Source: Phycisphaerae bacterium
GTDB lineage: Bacteria > Planctomycetota > Phycisphaerae > UBA1845
DNA length: 49,185 nucleotides
Direction: 5' to 3'
NCBI GenBank assembly: GCA_029260115.1
Contig: JAJDDW010000002.1
Coordinates: 1 to 49,185, forward strand
Shown here: piece after piece, positions 35,699 through 44,250 of the stretch
Position numbering within the stretch: the first letter of the stretch is position 1
How the letters are laid out: every line of letters begins with the position of its first letter
Program-made: the position numbers and the translations under genes
Notes under the pieces: model-generated
The model's input: the letters and a program-made list of their open reading frames with translations, nothing else
What the model was told of the DNA's origin: nothing
Database searches by the model: none

Positions 35699-37366
35699 AT
35701 GGCTCTAAGTTTTTCACATTTACTTCTTGAAGCCGTTGCCCGTGTCCATGTGCGGAGTCAACTAAAAGGTTTTCTCCGGGCGACGCGCAAAGCAGCTCTC
35801 GTTCAGGAACGTACGTTACTGGAAAAAATTAAACGTAATGCAGCTAGTGATTTTGGCAGAGACCACGATTTTTCTCGTATCCGCACCTACGCAGACTTTA
35901 TCGCAGCTGTGCCCGTGCAATCTTACGAAAATCATAAGCCCTATATTCGCCGCGTGATGGAAGGGCAGACCGGCGCCTTGTTCGGACCTAGCGAATCGGT
36001 GTTGATGTTCGCACTAACCAGCGGCAGTACCAATGAGCCTAAACACATTCCCATCACACCCACTTTCGCCAAAGAATACCGACGAGGCTGGCATATATTC
36101 GGGATCAAAGCGCTGCTCGATCACCCGCAAGCTTTTTTTAAGAGAATTGTCCAAACCGCATCTTCGATGGAGGAATATCGTACGCCCGGGGGCATTCCCT
36201 GCGGATCCATTTCTGGTTTATTAGCCTCAAACCAAAAAAAGGTCGTTCACAAATATTACACCACGCCAGCTTCGACCGCGCAAATCGCTGACCCTGACGC
36301 GCGATATTATACCATTATGCGCCACGCGATTCCGAACGACGTCGGCTGGATGGTGACAGCTAACCCGGCTACTCAGGTAAAACTCGCCTCAATCGCAGCG
36401 GACCATGCCGAGCAACTTATCCGCGATATTTATGACGGAACGTTGACACCTCCTGGGCAGATACCAGCTGATGTGTCTTGTGAACTAGAGTCTTTGTTGC
36501 AGCCCAACGCCTTACGAGCGAAGCAATTGGAAACGTTACTCGCCCAACACGGACAACTACTGCCCAAGCACTATTGGAATTTAGGCTTCTTAGCCAATTG
36601 GACGGGCGGTACGCTTAGCCTGCATTTGCGGGACTTTCCGCATTATTTCGGTGATACTCCCGTTCGAGACATTGGCTTATTAGCTACCGAAGGACGTATG
36701 TCGATTCCCATGCAAGACAACGACGCACATGGCGTGCTAGACATTACCGGAAGCTTTTTTGAATTTTTAGATATTGATAGCAAATCTGATGACCCGTTGC
36801 CTGTGTGTCGATGCCACGAAGTTCAAGTTGGTCGCACGTATCGCATTCTTATGACAACATCATCTGGACTATATCGCTACGACATTGGGGATCATGTTCT
36901 GGTACATGGATTTGAGGGGCAAGCGCCCATCATCGAATTTTTACACCGAGGCTCGCGGGTCAGTTCCATTACGGGAGAGAAAATTACGGAATGGCAAGTG
37001 ACTCAGGCTTTTACCCGGACATGCGCGCAACTGGGCTTGCCTTCGGACCATTTTGTCCTAGCTCCGGTGTGGGGTCAGCCACCGTTCTACCGCCTGCATC
37101 TACAACTGTCTGTCGAGCGTGCTACGGGTTTTGCGAAAACCTTTGACGATGAGCTTCGGTCGCTCAATATTGAGTATGACAGCAAACGAAAATCTCAACG
37201 CTTAGGCGAAATTGTCACACATCATGTTTCGCAAGAGATAATTGACAAGCCCAAGGCTTCAACGCGGACGGCAAATGAACAATATAAGCATCAGTTCTTG
37301 TATACGAACCCTGGTGAGGATGAGGCGTTTATTACCGAGTTGCAACAAGGCGAACAGCTAGCTTAA
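35699..37366 (+). CDS. GH3-family adenylating enzyme
   Basis: A 555-residue member of the GH3 (auxin-responsive promoter) family. Plant members adenylate acyl acids and couple them to amino acids. Motifs include 'ALTSGSTNEPKHIPIT' (ATP-binding, near residue 105), 'YWNLGFLANWTGG' and 'TTSSGLYRYDIGDHVLVHGF', and the C-terminal 'SSITGEKITEWQV'. Bacterial members exist, but their substrates are mostly unknown. It begins 45 bp after ruvX and is followed by a convincing terminator at 37392-37427. Confidence 0.87.
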   Translation: MALSFSHLLLEAVARVHVRSQLKGFLRATRKAALVQERTLLEKIKRNAASDFGRDHDFSRIRTYADFIAAVPVQSYENHKPYIRRVMEGQTGALFGPSESVLMFALTSGSTNEPKHIPITPTFAKEYRRGWHIFGIKALLDHPQAFFKRIVQTASSMEEYRTPGGIPCGSISGLLASNQKKVVHKYYTTPASTAQIADPDARYYTIMRHAIPNDVGWMVTANPATQVKLASIAADHAEQLIRDIYDGTLTPPGQIPADVSCELESLLQPNALRAKQLETLLAQHGQLLPKHYWNLGFLANWTGGTLSLHLRDFPHYFGDTPVRDIGLLATEGRMSIPMQDNDAHGVLDITGSFFEFLDIDSKSDDPLPVCRCHEVQVGRTYRILMTTSSGLYRYDIGDHVLVHGFEGQAPIIEFLHRGSRVSSITGEKITEWQVTQAFTRTCAQLGLPSDHFVLAPVWGQPPFYRLHLQLSVERATGFAKTFDDELRSLNIEYDSKRKSQRLGEIVTHHVSQEIIDKPKASTRTANEQYKHQFLYTNPGEDEAFITELQQGEQLA

Positions 37367-37391
37367 CGATTTTTTCTTACTCTAAGCGAGC

Positions 37392-37427
37392 CGCGGGCTT
37401 CAGCCCGCGCGGAGTTTCAATTTTTTT
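37392..37427 (+). terminator. Intrinsic terminator of the GH3-family gene
   Basis: CGCGGGCT (37392-37399) pairs with AGCCCGCG (37402-37409), and a run of seven T follows at 37421-37427. It lies 26 nt after the stop. The T-run is a little far from the stem. Confidence 0.65.
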
Positions 37428-37495
37428 AATGTCATTTTCTGAGTAAAGTCCTTTTCTGATTTCATCAGAAAGCCTCTTCATCAGTATCACCCTCG

Positions 37496-38530
37496 TCATT
37501 CGGGGCTTGTCTCGAGGCAATCACCAAATTTACTTAACATTTGGGTAAAGATTTTTTTTGAGGCATCAATTCCCGGAAGCTGTTGACCAAGTCGAGCATG
37601 ATACTTTATTTCGATATAGAGTTTATTTGCATCAGTGTAGAAGGCAGATCCATCATCAAGCTTGAGACTCCTAGCATTCCCCCATGCTCCAATTGCTACG
37701 TGGTTTGGCATGATTGTCCTATACCATTCAGGTGTAAATGTTGCTGGATTTAGATAAATCAACCCCGAATACTGGTATTCATATTCGACCATAACGCTAC
37801 CATGAAAATCGATTCTAAGATTACCCCCAGAACTTTCAACTGGTATAAAATCTAGATCACCCAAAAATGGATCGAATCCTAAGTCATCAGAATCGGTCGG
37901 GCTCAATAGGGTGAAAAGAAGTTGTTTATAGAAATCCTCACCTGAAGTTTCTGAGTGTTTGAATCCTGCGTCGCGCATTAGTCTGCGTAATTTGTTTAGA
38001 TGTGTTTGCCTCGCGAGCTTGAATAATCCCTTTGACTCGTCTCTCGCCCAATCTAATACAAAACTATCTGATGTATATTTTCCTAAACGAACTCTTCCGT
38101 CAACGGCGCCGCGGCTCTCCTTGAAAGACCCAAGGTCGATAACCAACAAACATTCCGAGTTAGCAGCTATAGAGATTTCGCTTTCATGAAACCCACAATA
38201 TCCAATATCAAGTTTGGTCCAACCATTGCTTTCCTTTACTTCAAACTCAACAGCGTGCGGTCTATATGTACCCACCCGCGGGCTAGGAAAGCCTGTAAGC
38301 ATAATTGCCCTCTGAGAATTGTTCTTAAATTCGAAAGTTCCTATGTAGCTGTGCTTGGTGGAAGGCGCGGGCACTATCTCCCTCGCTTTGAACACAATAT
38401 TCTCTTGATCGCCTGTAATCCCTAATGTACTATCGATGTTTCTCTTTGTATTTTCATTTACTTGTGCAATCCCTCGATTGCAAGCACAGCAACAGAAAAA
38501 CATCAACAGTTTCAAGGCTGTCTTAGTCAT
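37496..38530 (-). CDS. Hypothetical exported protein
   Basis: A 344-residue protein. ATG 38530 is strongly supported by GGAGGT eight bases upstream and by the signal peptide 'ALKLLMFFCCCACNRGIAQ'. The frame is open further upstream (38611) but without a ribosome site. The N-terminal 100 mature residues look like an immunoglobulin-like beta domain ('YIGTFEFKNNSQRAIMLTGF'); the rest is unrecognised. The cluster of four Cys near the signal end could include a lipobox. Confidence 0.6.
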   Translation of the reverse strand: MTKTALKLLMFFCCCACNRGIAQVNENTKRNIDSTLGITGDQENIVFKAREIVPAPSTKHSYIGTFEFKNNSQRAIMLTGFPSPRVGTYRPHAVEFEVKESNGWTKLDIGYCGFHESEISIAANSECLLVIDLGSFKESRGAVDGRVRLGKYTSDSFVLDWARDESKGLFKLARQTHLNKLRRLMRDAGFKHSETSGEDFYKQLLFTLLSPTDSDDLGFDPFLGDLDFIPVESSGGNLRIDFHGSVMVEYEYQYSGLIYLNPATFTPEWYRTIMPNHVAIGAWGNARSLKLDDGSAFYTDANKLYIEIKYHARLGQQLPGIDASKKIFTQMLSKFGDCLETSPE

Positions 38531-38633
38531 ATAGATTACCTCCATGGCATGGACATCAATGTTAGTCGTAGCATTCAAAACCAGGTAACGCGGTTGTTTG
38601 CTTTTGACCAACTACTGCTGAATCATCCACCAC

Positions 38634-38963
38634 TTATGCAAATGGGTCGTGTACGATCGGCTGGCCGCAATACATGCACTTGGGCAAGGATCGTTTTATG
38701 GTTCGGCCACACTTCGGGCAGGCGACAGCGGTCTTGCTGGCTTTGCCGTCGAGATTGCCGTCTGCAAGATCGAGATCATTCATTCGCTGAACGAGCTGTT
38801 CATCGGTGAGGTCAAGTTTTTCCCGCACGATCGACCACAACGCTTCGCAGGCCAACATCGCACGATCCAGGCGTTTTTCCAAATGAAGAGTACCGGCCGT
38901 CCTGCCTTTAGAGCCACCGTCACCGCCGCCTTCTGGCCTGGGCATGTGAAATAAGAACGTCAT
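38634..38963 (-). CDS. Small zinc-ribbon protein, planctomycete type
   Basis: A 109-residue protein from ATG 38963 with GGAGG upstream. A Gly-rich start is followed by a helical section, 'ALWSIVREKLDLTDEQLVQRMNDLDLADG', and a C-terminal zinc ribbon, 'CPKCGRTIKRSLPKCMYCGQ'. The helix-plus-ribbon layout recurs in planctomycete genomes but has no known role. It may bind nucleic acid or a protein partner. It stands alone between an exported protein and an SDR gene. Confidence 0.65.
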   Translation of the reverse strand: MTFLFHMPRPEGGGDGGSKGRTAGTLHLEKRLDRAMLACEALWSIVREKLDLTDEQLVQRMNDLDLADGNLDGKASKTAVACPKCGRTIKRSLPKCMYCGQPIVHDPFA

Positions 38964-39073
38964 GTTAATCCTCCGTTGAATAAGTGAAAATAAGTAATCG
39001 CTTAACGACGTATCCGTATAAAAATATTTCGACCATTCCGCAATACCGCTAAGCTGGGCTTTGCGTCGCTATC

Positions 39074-39790
39074 TTATTTTTCTTGGTCAGACTCTTTATT
39101 AACGAAAATCGTTTCACCGCTCGCGATTTCACAATCAGGCAGCGTCATGGCAAATACGACATCGGCCACCTCTTCTGGCTGCAGCACTTGATCATGTGGA
39201 AAATCAGGGAACACATCGCGTAACAGTCGCGTATCCACGGCTCCGGGTGCCACTGATATGACACGTATCCCGTGATCTCGACCCTCGTCCGCCAGCCCTA
39301 CAGTCCAGGCATTGACCCACGCCTTGGATGCGCCGTAGGCTGTGAAACCGGGGAATGGATCGACGGAAGCCACCGAGGAAATGTTTACGATCACGCCGCC
39401 GCTACCGGCTTTCATCACTGGCCAAACGGCTCGACTGGCATGGTAGATCGCCTCCATGTTTACTGTTTGGATCAAACCGAACAATTGAGGCTCAAGCTGT
39501 TCGATGTCGCTTAGCGGTGCGACGCCTGCACAATTGACCAACACATCGATGCGTTGGTGTCGGCTAACAGTCGTTTCTATTAATGCGGCAATATCATCCG
39601 CTTCGCACATATCGGTGGGGATGGTGTCGCATTGACCGCCGGCTTTTTCTACCAGCGTGCGCGTATCATTCAGCTCACGAGATGTGCGCGAAGCAGCTAC
39701 AATCTGTGCCCCGTCTGCGGCAAAACGTAGACACACCGCCCGGCCAATGCCTCGACCCGCACCTGTAACGACTACAACTTGATCAGCCAT
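39074..39790 (-). CDS. Short-chain dehydrogenase/reductase (SDR)
   Basis: A 238-residue classical SDR. The cofactor loop is 'VVVTGAGRGIGRAVCLRFA'; 'NCAG' and the catalytic Ser, Tyr and Lys ('ISSVAS', 'YGASKAW') are in place. The residues after beta-2 ('AASRTSRE', with Arg) suggest NADP(H). ATG 39790 is chosen because AGGAGG sits eight bases upstream, whereas ATG 39796 would leave only two. Substrate unknown; it could be a carbonyl reductase or a FabG-like enzyme. Confidence 0.88.
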   Translation of the reverse strand: MADQVVVVTGAGRGIGRAVCLRFAADGAQIVAASRTSRELNDTRTLVEKAGGQCDTIPTDMCEADDIAALIETTVSRHQRIDVLVNCAGVAPLSDIEQLEPQLFGLIQTVNMEAIYHASRAVWPVMKAGSGGVIVNISSVASVDPFPGFTAYGASKAWVNAWTVGLADEGRDHGIRVISVAPGAVDTRLLRDVFPDFPHDQVLQPEEVADVVFAMTLPDCEIASGETIFVNKESDQEK

Positions 39791-39948
39791 TTGCATCGCC
39801 TCCTAACTGATGTGCACTCTACCAGACTTGATGCGCGCTGGCGATTATATCAATTGTTGCGGTTCTTAATCGATTTTCGTAGGCTTGCACCACCGGCCCT
39901 CGCTTGGCGTTCATCCCGGTTAACACGTTAATGTTGGTTTGCCATCTG

Positions 39949-41031
39949 CTAATGCGCAGACGTGACAATATGAGCGAACTCTACGGGCCAAGACGTCTGT
40001 TCACCAGTGATGGTTAAAGCCGCGTCTGATGCGGCAGATGCGCGAACATAAGCTAGCGCCAAAGGCTTGCCGTTGGCTATCGATCGACACACGCTCGTAA
40101 CTTTTCCCACAGCATTACCTTTACCATCACACACGCTATCACCTACGCGGGGCATCCCCTCTCCGCCGACAGTTAAGGACATCAATCGTCGTGCGACAAC
40201 TTGCCTCGCCCGCATGCGCTCGACAACTTCTTGCCCCAGATAGCACCCCTTGTTTACGCCCACCGCACGCTCGCTTTGCCCAGTCTCGGCCGGAACGTAT
40301 TCTTCAGTGATTTCGTATCCAGGCCAAGCGATCCCGGCTTCTATACGATGCACTTGCACGGCATCATCACCAACAAGTGTTATAGCTTGCTCCGCTGCGC
40401 CGTCAGCTAATTGCTTCCAAACAGATTCAGCTATGGCCTGCGGCGCGAATAGTTCCACAGCAAAGACGCCGCAGAAATCTGTACGTAATACGTCCATCGC
40501 TTGGCCATCAATCGTCATCAAGCTTGATCCGAGGATAGGCAAATTTGCGACTTGCCCCGCTTGCTTAAGGGCCAACCAAGCTTTCAAGCCGCCGCCCGCT
40601 AGGCCGATGCGTACAAATTCGTCCGAGCTGTTACTAAGCGTCACATTCTCCATGATGATATACTTGGACAGATGGGTGAGCGCTTTATCTAGATAGCAAG
40701 ATTCTATGTCTAGCCAAATCTCTTGCTCGCGGACGACGACATTCAAATCGAACAGAATGCGCCCTTTGACATCGAGCGAAAAAGCGTAATTGCCGTCGCC
40801 AACGCCGAGCGACTTCACATGGTTCGTGGTTAAGTTATGTAACCAAGCGGCTCGGTCCGCCCCGATGGCCCGTAGTAGGCGACGATTTGACCGATCCACC
40901 ATGCCCACGCCATTGCGGACAGCGGCATATTCCTGGTCAACGGTTTCAAAGCAGGACACGCGGGCACTATCTACATTATCCCGAGCGCCGACTTCAACAT
41001 ACTGCTGCATAAATTGACCCCATTCGCACAT
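39949..41031 (-). CDS. ygfZ: Folate-binding Fe-S cluster repair protein YgfZ
   Basis: A 360-residue protein of the GcvT/YgfZ superfamily. The YgfZ signature 'KGCYLGQEVVERMRARQ', with its conserved Cys, lies near residue 260 and separates it from aminomethyltransferase. The N-terminal folate-binding part has 'VGMVDRSNRRLLRAIGADRAAWLHNL'. YgfZ uses a folate to help maintain certain [4Fe-4S] proteins. The start could be ATG 41031 or ATG 41010; neither has a strong ribosome site. Confidence 0.88.
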   Translation of the reverse strand: MCEWGQFMQQYVEVGARDNVDSARVSCFETVDQEYAAVRNGVGMVDRSNRRLLRAIGADRAAWLHNLTTNHVKSLGVGDGNYAFSLDVKGRILFDLNVVVREQEIWLDIESCYLDKALTHLSKYIIMENVTLSNSSDEFVRIGLAGGGLKAWLALKQAGQVANLPILGSSLMTIDGQAMDVLRTDFCGVFAVELFAPQAIAESVWKQLADGAAEQAITLVGDDAVQVHRIEAGIAWPGYEITEEYVPAETGQSERAVGVNKGCYLGQEVVERMRARQVVARRLMSLTVGGEGMPRVGDSVCDGKGNAVGKVTSVCRSIANGKPLALAYVRASAASDAALTITGEQTSWPVEFAHIVTSAH

Positions 41032-41704
41032 AGTATTCTCAATATAAACTCTGATTCCTTACCCACGATAGCGGAGTCTGCCATAGGATCAATGGGCTAG
41101 ACGAAGGTGTGGCCAAGACAAAAAGGAAGCCGAGCCAGCAGGTAAAAAAACTTAGCACGAAGCGCGTGCCAACGGCGTCCTTCCAAGTTCGGGCCGGAAT
41201 GAGGAAGGATTGGAAAATCTAAAACGCCGTCGTCAAACACGCCTCTGAAGTCAGGTAATGCACAATCCTGACTTCACATCCCCTGCTGGTCGGCATTTGG
41301 GGCAAACTAGGGCTTCGGGGCGCGACAATCGCGCACCGACCTCTATAAGGGAACTGGCAATCCCCATGCCATAAACATGTCGAACTCCGATATCGTGTGA
41401 TTAAGTCCGAAAACCACATTCAACTGATCTAAAGTAGCACGAGACCTGCCACAAATGAGAATTGGTATTTGGTCATCAAAATATATTTTGGGTGGATTCG
41501 CCCCAACGTGGGGGGATTTCACGCATGACTCACTCCAAACCGTTAACAAGATGCGACTCGATAGGTTGGGCTAGTTTGCTTGCGCTCTGTTCATCTGCAC
41601 TGAAAAGTCGAAATTTAGCTGATGGATTGCGTAGCAATTTCGGACGACGATCTATATAGTTCTATGTTATGCTGACCTCGTAGGTGAAACAGGAAATTCA
41701 GTAG
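41032..41704. other. Intergenic region without a recognised gene
   Basis: About 670 bp between ygfZ and the CDF gene. On the minus strand two short frames (around 41219-41419 and 41343-41549) and a third-frame 'VCPKC' look like scraps of coding sequence, but none has a ribosome site or family match. I could not reconstruct a gene, even allowing for in-frame TGA. Confidence 0.45.
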
Positions 41705-42649
41705 ATGAAAATCCGCGATCCGCGCGTTTTTGTGATGCGCGTTAGTTTAGCAGCTTCAGTACTCATGCTCGTAGGCAAACTCTCCGCCTACTACCTTACC
41801 CACAGTGTAGCGGTGCTTTCTGACGCGGCTGAATCCGTCGTGCATGGCATAGCCACCGGGCTGGCGGCGTTTAGCCTATCTTTCTCATCCAAGCCGGCTG
41901 ATGACAATCACCCTTACGGGCACGGGCGCATCGCCTATTTCTCTGCGGGGTTTGAAGGCGCGCTGGTTTTGGTAGCTTCATTCACTGTCATCTACAGCGG
42001 GATCACAGGACTTCTCCACGAACCAGTACTTAACAATTTGGGCGTGGGATTGGCTATTTCTGGCGGACTGACACTGGTTAATCTTGCGCTAGGCTGGTCG
42101 CTGGTGCATGTGGGAAACAAATACAACTCGCTCATACTCGTCGCGAATGGCAGGCATGTATTTTCAGATATGTGGACGACGGTCGCGGCTATCGTTGGGC
42201 TTACCCTGGTGATGTATACCGGGCAAACTTGGCTAGACCCTGTTATCGCGATATTCATCGGCGGCTACATTATGATGACCGGGGCGTCGCTAATAAGAAA
42301 ATCTTTTGCCGGGCTGATGGACGAACTCGATCCACAAACATTGGAAATATTGACCGGTGGATTACGCGATGCCGTCGAGCGCGAGTTGATCACCGAATTC
42401 CATCAGCTTCGCTGTCGCAAAATCAATAATCAAATTTGGATCGATGTCCATGTGTTGGTTCCCGGAAAACTTTCAACGATGGAGGCTCATGGGCGGGTGA
42501 CTCTGGTGGAGACATCATTGGAAGCGTTATTCCCCAAGTATCAAGTCATCGTCACATCACACATCGAACCGGATGACCATGAAGCTGTTCACCCAGGTGG
42601 TCACGACGAAATTTCTGACCCGATGGAATCTACGCATCACACGCATTAG
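41705..42649 (+). CDS. Cation diffusion facilitator (CDF) family metal exporter
   Basis: A 314-residue CDF transporter with six predicted membrane helices in the first 210 residues. Metal-site residues are visible: 'VLSDAAESVVHG' in helix 2, the loop 'HPYGHGRIAYF', and 'HVFSDMWTT' in helix 5 (H/D pair). The cytoplasmic C-terminal domain follows (about 215-300) and ends in a His-rich tail, 'HPGGHDEI...STHHTH', often used for zinc, cobalt or iron sensing. It exports divalent metal against protons. The gene converges with a putative outer-membrane protein gene, next to the UxxU lipoprotein. Confidence 0.92.
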   Translation: MKIRDPRVFVMRVSLAASVLMLVGKLSAYYLTHSVAVLSDAAESVVHGIATGLAAFSLSFSSKPADDNHPYGHGRIAYFSAGFEGALVLVASFTVIYSGITGLLHEPVLNNLGVGLAISGGLTLVNLALGWSLVHVGNKYNSLILVANGRHVFSDMWTTVAAIVGLTLVMYTGQTWLDPVIAIFIGGYIMMTGASLIRKSFAGLMDELDPQTLEILTGGLRDAVERELITEFHQLRCRKINNQIWIDVHVLVPGKLSTMEAHGRVTLVETSLEALFPKYQVIVTSHIEPDDHEAVHPGGHDEISDPMESTHHTH

Positions 42650-42696
42650 TCATAACCCATCGTGCTTCGATTGCCTCATGTAATAGGTACGCCTGG

Positions 42697-42720
42697 TTTC
42701 CCGCCTGCGTGGGAATGACG
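42697..42720. repeat. REP-like palindrome
   Basis: TTTCCCGCCTGCGTGGGAAT followed by GACG lies between the convergent CDF and outer-membrane protein genes. It is the same family as the copy at 31659. Confidence 0.75.
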
Positions 42721-42722
42721 AT

Positions 42723-43565
42723 TTACCAACGATATCGCCAGCCTATCGAAAATCGATAGTCGGTTTCGACGCTGTTACTGGCTAGCTCTTGGATCGTGGG
42801 TAATTGAAAAGATGCTTCCCAGGTCCATTGTTCTGAGGTGTATTGAATGCCGGGCGAGAGAAAAATCTCGTGCGTGCCGTCGGTATTATATCGGCCATTC
42901 ATCTCGGCTACGACGCTCCATTGCGAGAGCGAATTCGCACTAAATCTTTCGGGGAAAATACGATAGGAATACGCAAGATCGTAGCGCAAGGAGTCGACAT
43001 TAAAATTGTCGTCGCCGGTGTTGATCGTGTACACTACGTCAGCATCGAATATTTTTCGGCCATGTTGCCAGGAATAAACCAAGCCTACAATTGGGTCGCA
43101 ACTGTCGCTGGAAAAACTGCTATCGCCGTTGCTAAGGTTCACCCCGAACAGCGCAGCTAAACGCTTAGTCTGCAAAGGACCTTCATCTATTTGCCAGAAA
43201 CGATATTTCAATAACAACGTCGTATCGGTCGGGCCATCACGCCGATCTTCTACGCTACCCTCCCTGCTATTGTAGGCTTTTCGCTCCCGATATACATACG
43301 GCACGTTGACAATCATCGCGAGGTTGGATTCCAATCCTAGTACCACGGCTACGCGGGCAACGGAAGTCTGCACCTCTCTAACATTTCGCGCGCTACCATG
43401 GCCATGGGCGTCGGCGTAGGTGTATTGCATGCGTAACACACCGCCACCTTTGCGGGGCGTGAACGCGACGTCACTGTTGATAGGGCCAGCTATGCATGTT
43501 GATGTTAGTGTGGCAGCCATCAAAAAGGTTAGCGCATGGTTTGCTCGGCATTTAGGATAACGCAT
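42723..43565 (-). CDS. Putative outer-membrane beta-barrel protein
   Basis: A 280-residue exported protein with a signal peptide ending near 'TCIAG'. The mature chain is rich in alternating strands with aromatic residues ('LLLKYRFWQID', 'RYDLAYSYRIF', 'DYRFSIGWRYRW') and ends in Trp after an aromatic pattern, the usual signal of an outer-membrane barrel. It resembles transporter-like barrels of the phenol-degradation MetA type. It lies downstream of and in the same direction as the UxxU lipoprotein gene, 170 bp apart, with a perfect palindrome before its start. A role in metal or organic solute passage is inference from context. Confidence 0.65.
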   Translation of the reverse strand: MRYPKCRANHALTFLMAATLTSTCIAGPINSDVAFTPRKGGGVLRMQYTYADAHGHGSARNVREVQTSVARVAVVLGLESNLAMIVNVPYVYRERKAYNSREGSVEDRRDGPTDTTLLLKYRFWQIDEGPLQTKRLAALFGVNLSNGDSSFSSDSCDPIVGLVYSWQHGRKIFDADVVYTINTGDDNFNVDSLRYDLAYSYRIFPERFSANSLSQWSVVAEMNGRYNTDGTHEIFLSPGIQYTSEQWTWEASFQLPTIQELASNSVETDYRFSIGWRYRW

Positions 43566-43588
43566 GAAAATTCTTCTACTGGTAGGAG

Positions 43589-43607
43589 AGCTACTGAGTC
43601 AGTAGCT
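43589..43607 (-). promoter_or_regulatory. Perfect palindrome upstream of the barrel gene, possible operator
   Basis: AGCTACTGA, a single central base, then TCAGTAGCT: 9-bp perfect arms. It is centred 33 bp upstream of ATG 43565. The size and symmetry fit a dimeric repressor site, but as RNA it would also form a hairpin near the ribosome site. No T-run follows. Confidence 0.45.
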
Positions 43608-43735
43608 ACGTCATGCTAATTTCCAACTTCATTTACTGCTAAATTCAAACATCGTTCACAAGAACGCGCAAGCTGACGCATACAGTTCGATTATTGTTAG
43701 TTATTTTGTATTTGATGGCAAAGAAATTTTCTCAC

Positions 43736-44101
43736 TTATTTACCGGGTGCGGATGTAAATGTCTCATTTGGCATCTTGAGTTTTACGGGCGTCATGCCAG
43801 CATCAATGATCGCTTGCCATATGGCTTTGGCATCTGGCACGCCGTCCGGGGAGAAGAAAATGGAAACGTCACCAGTATTCAAATCAACATGAGCATTGGC
43901 TACATTTTTGACGCGCTCGACCGAGCGACGAATGCCGAAGGCTCAGCTTGGTCACGTAATGCCGCGGACGAGAATCGAAGCGTTAGCTTTCAAATCAGCA
44001 TGTGCGTGGGTGGGGATTGGTTGGCCGCCGGTCGTAGCGCAACCGCTCAATAAGCTTGAGAATGCTAATGAGGTGGCGAAAAACCTTATTTTGCTATTCA
44101 T
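43736..44101 (-). CDS. Candidate selenoprotein: HMA-domain lipoprotein with a Sec-x-x-Sec motif in place of CxxC
   Basis: ATG 44101 follows AGGAG at eight-base spacing. The frame reads a lipoprotein signal, 'FATSLAFSSLLSGC' (lipobox Cys21), a short linker, then a heavy-metal-associated fold: 'ASILVRGIT', TGA, Pro-Ser, TGA, 'AFGIRRSVERVKNVANAHVD', 'LNTGDVSIFFSPDGV', 'DAGMTPVKL', and a TAA at 43738-43736. The TGAs (43954-43952 and 43945-43943; codons 50 and 53) stand exactly where HMA domains have the two metal-binding cysteines. All else is in frame, giving 121 residues. A SECIS-like hairpin follows the second TGA. I infer selenocysteine at both. HMA proteins bind soft metals such as Cu, Hg, Zn or Cd; Sec would raise affinity for Hg or change redox behaviour. 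Two point mutations in a dead gene are the main alternative. TGA is a normal stop elsewhere in the window. No sel genes are visible here. Confidence 0.8.
43898..43945 (-). promoter_or_regulatory. SECIS-like hairpin following the second TGA
   Basis: In the message, stem CGCUC/GAGCG (43927-43923 with 43918-43914) carries the apical loop GGUC. A lower pairing GCAUU/AAUGU closes an internal loop. Twenty bases separate the second UGA from the loop, and 29 the first. Bacterial SECIS elements lie within the coding region directly after UGA, with a conserved G at the start of a small apical loop about 16-37 nt away; as I recall, the E. coli fdhF element also has a GGUC apical loop. Confidence 0.65.
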
Positions 44102-44250
44102 AACATTTACTCCTAATTATCGACTACTGCTAATCACTTCCTATAGCGTTAAGTGTACGCTCTAACATTATCCTTATCTTTAAGCCTATAGCTGGCGTCC
44201 ACACGGGCTGAAGTCTGCGGCTCATTTTTTTAGTCCCACATGCCACGCAC

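Noticed and set aside
41488..41526. GC-rich palindrome resembling a stray CRISPR repeat
   Set aside because: It shares only the CGCCCC/GGGG core and an ATTTCAC end; too many differences and no second copy.
43694..44053. Plus-strand 119-residue frame over the UxxU gene
   Set aside because: No ribosome site and no family match; it is the shadow of the minus-strand HMA gene.
44197..44230. Plus-strand hairpin and T-run near the end of the ABC permease/protease gene
   Set aside because: The stem is imperfect and no plus-strand gene ends there; it may be a decayed copy of the sequence in the 37392 terminator.
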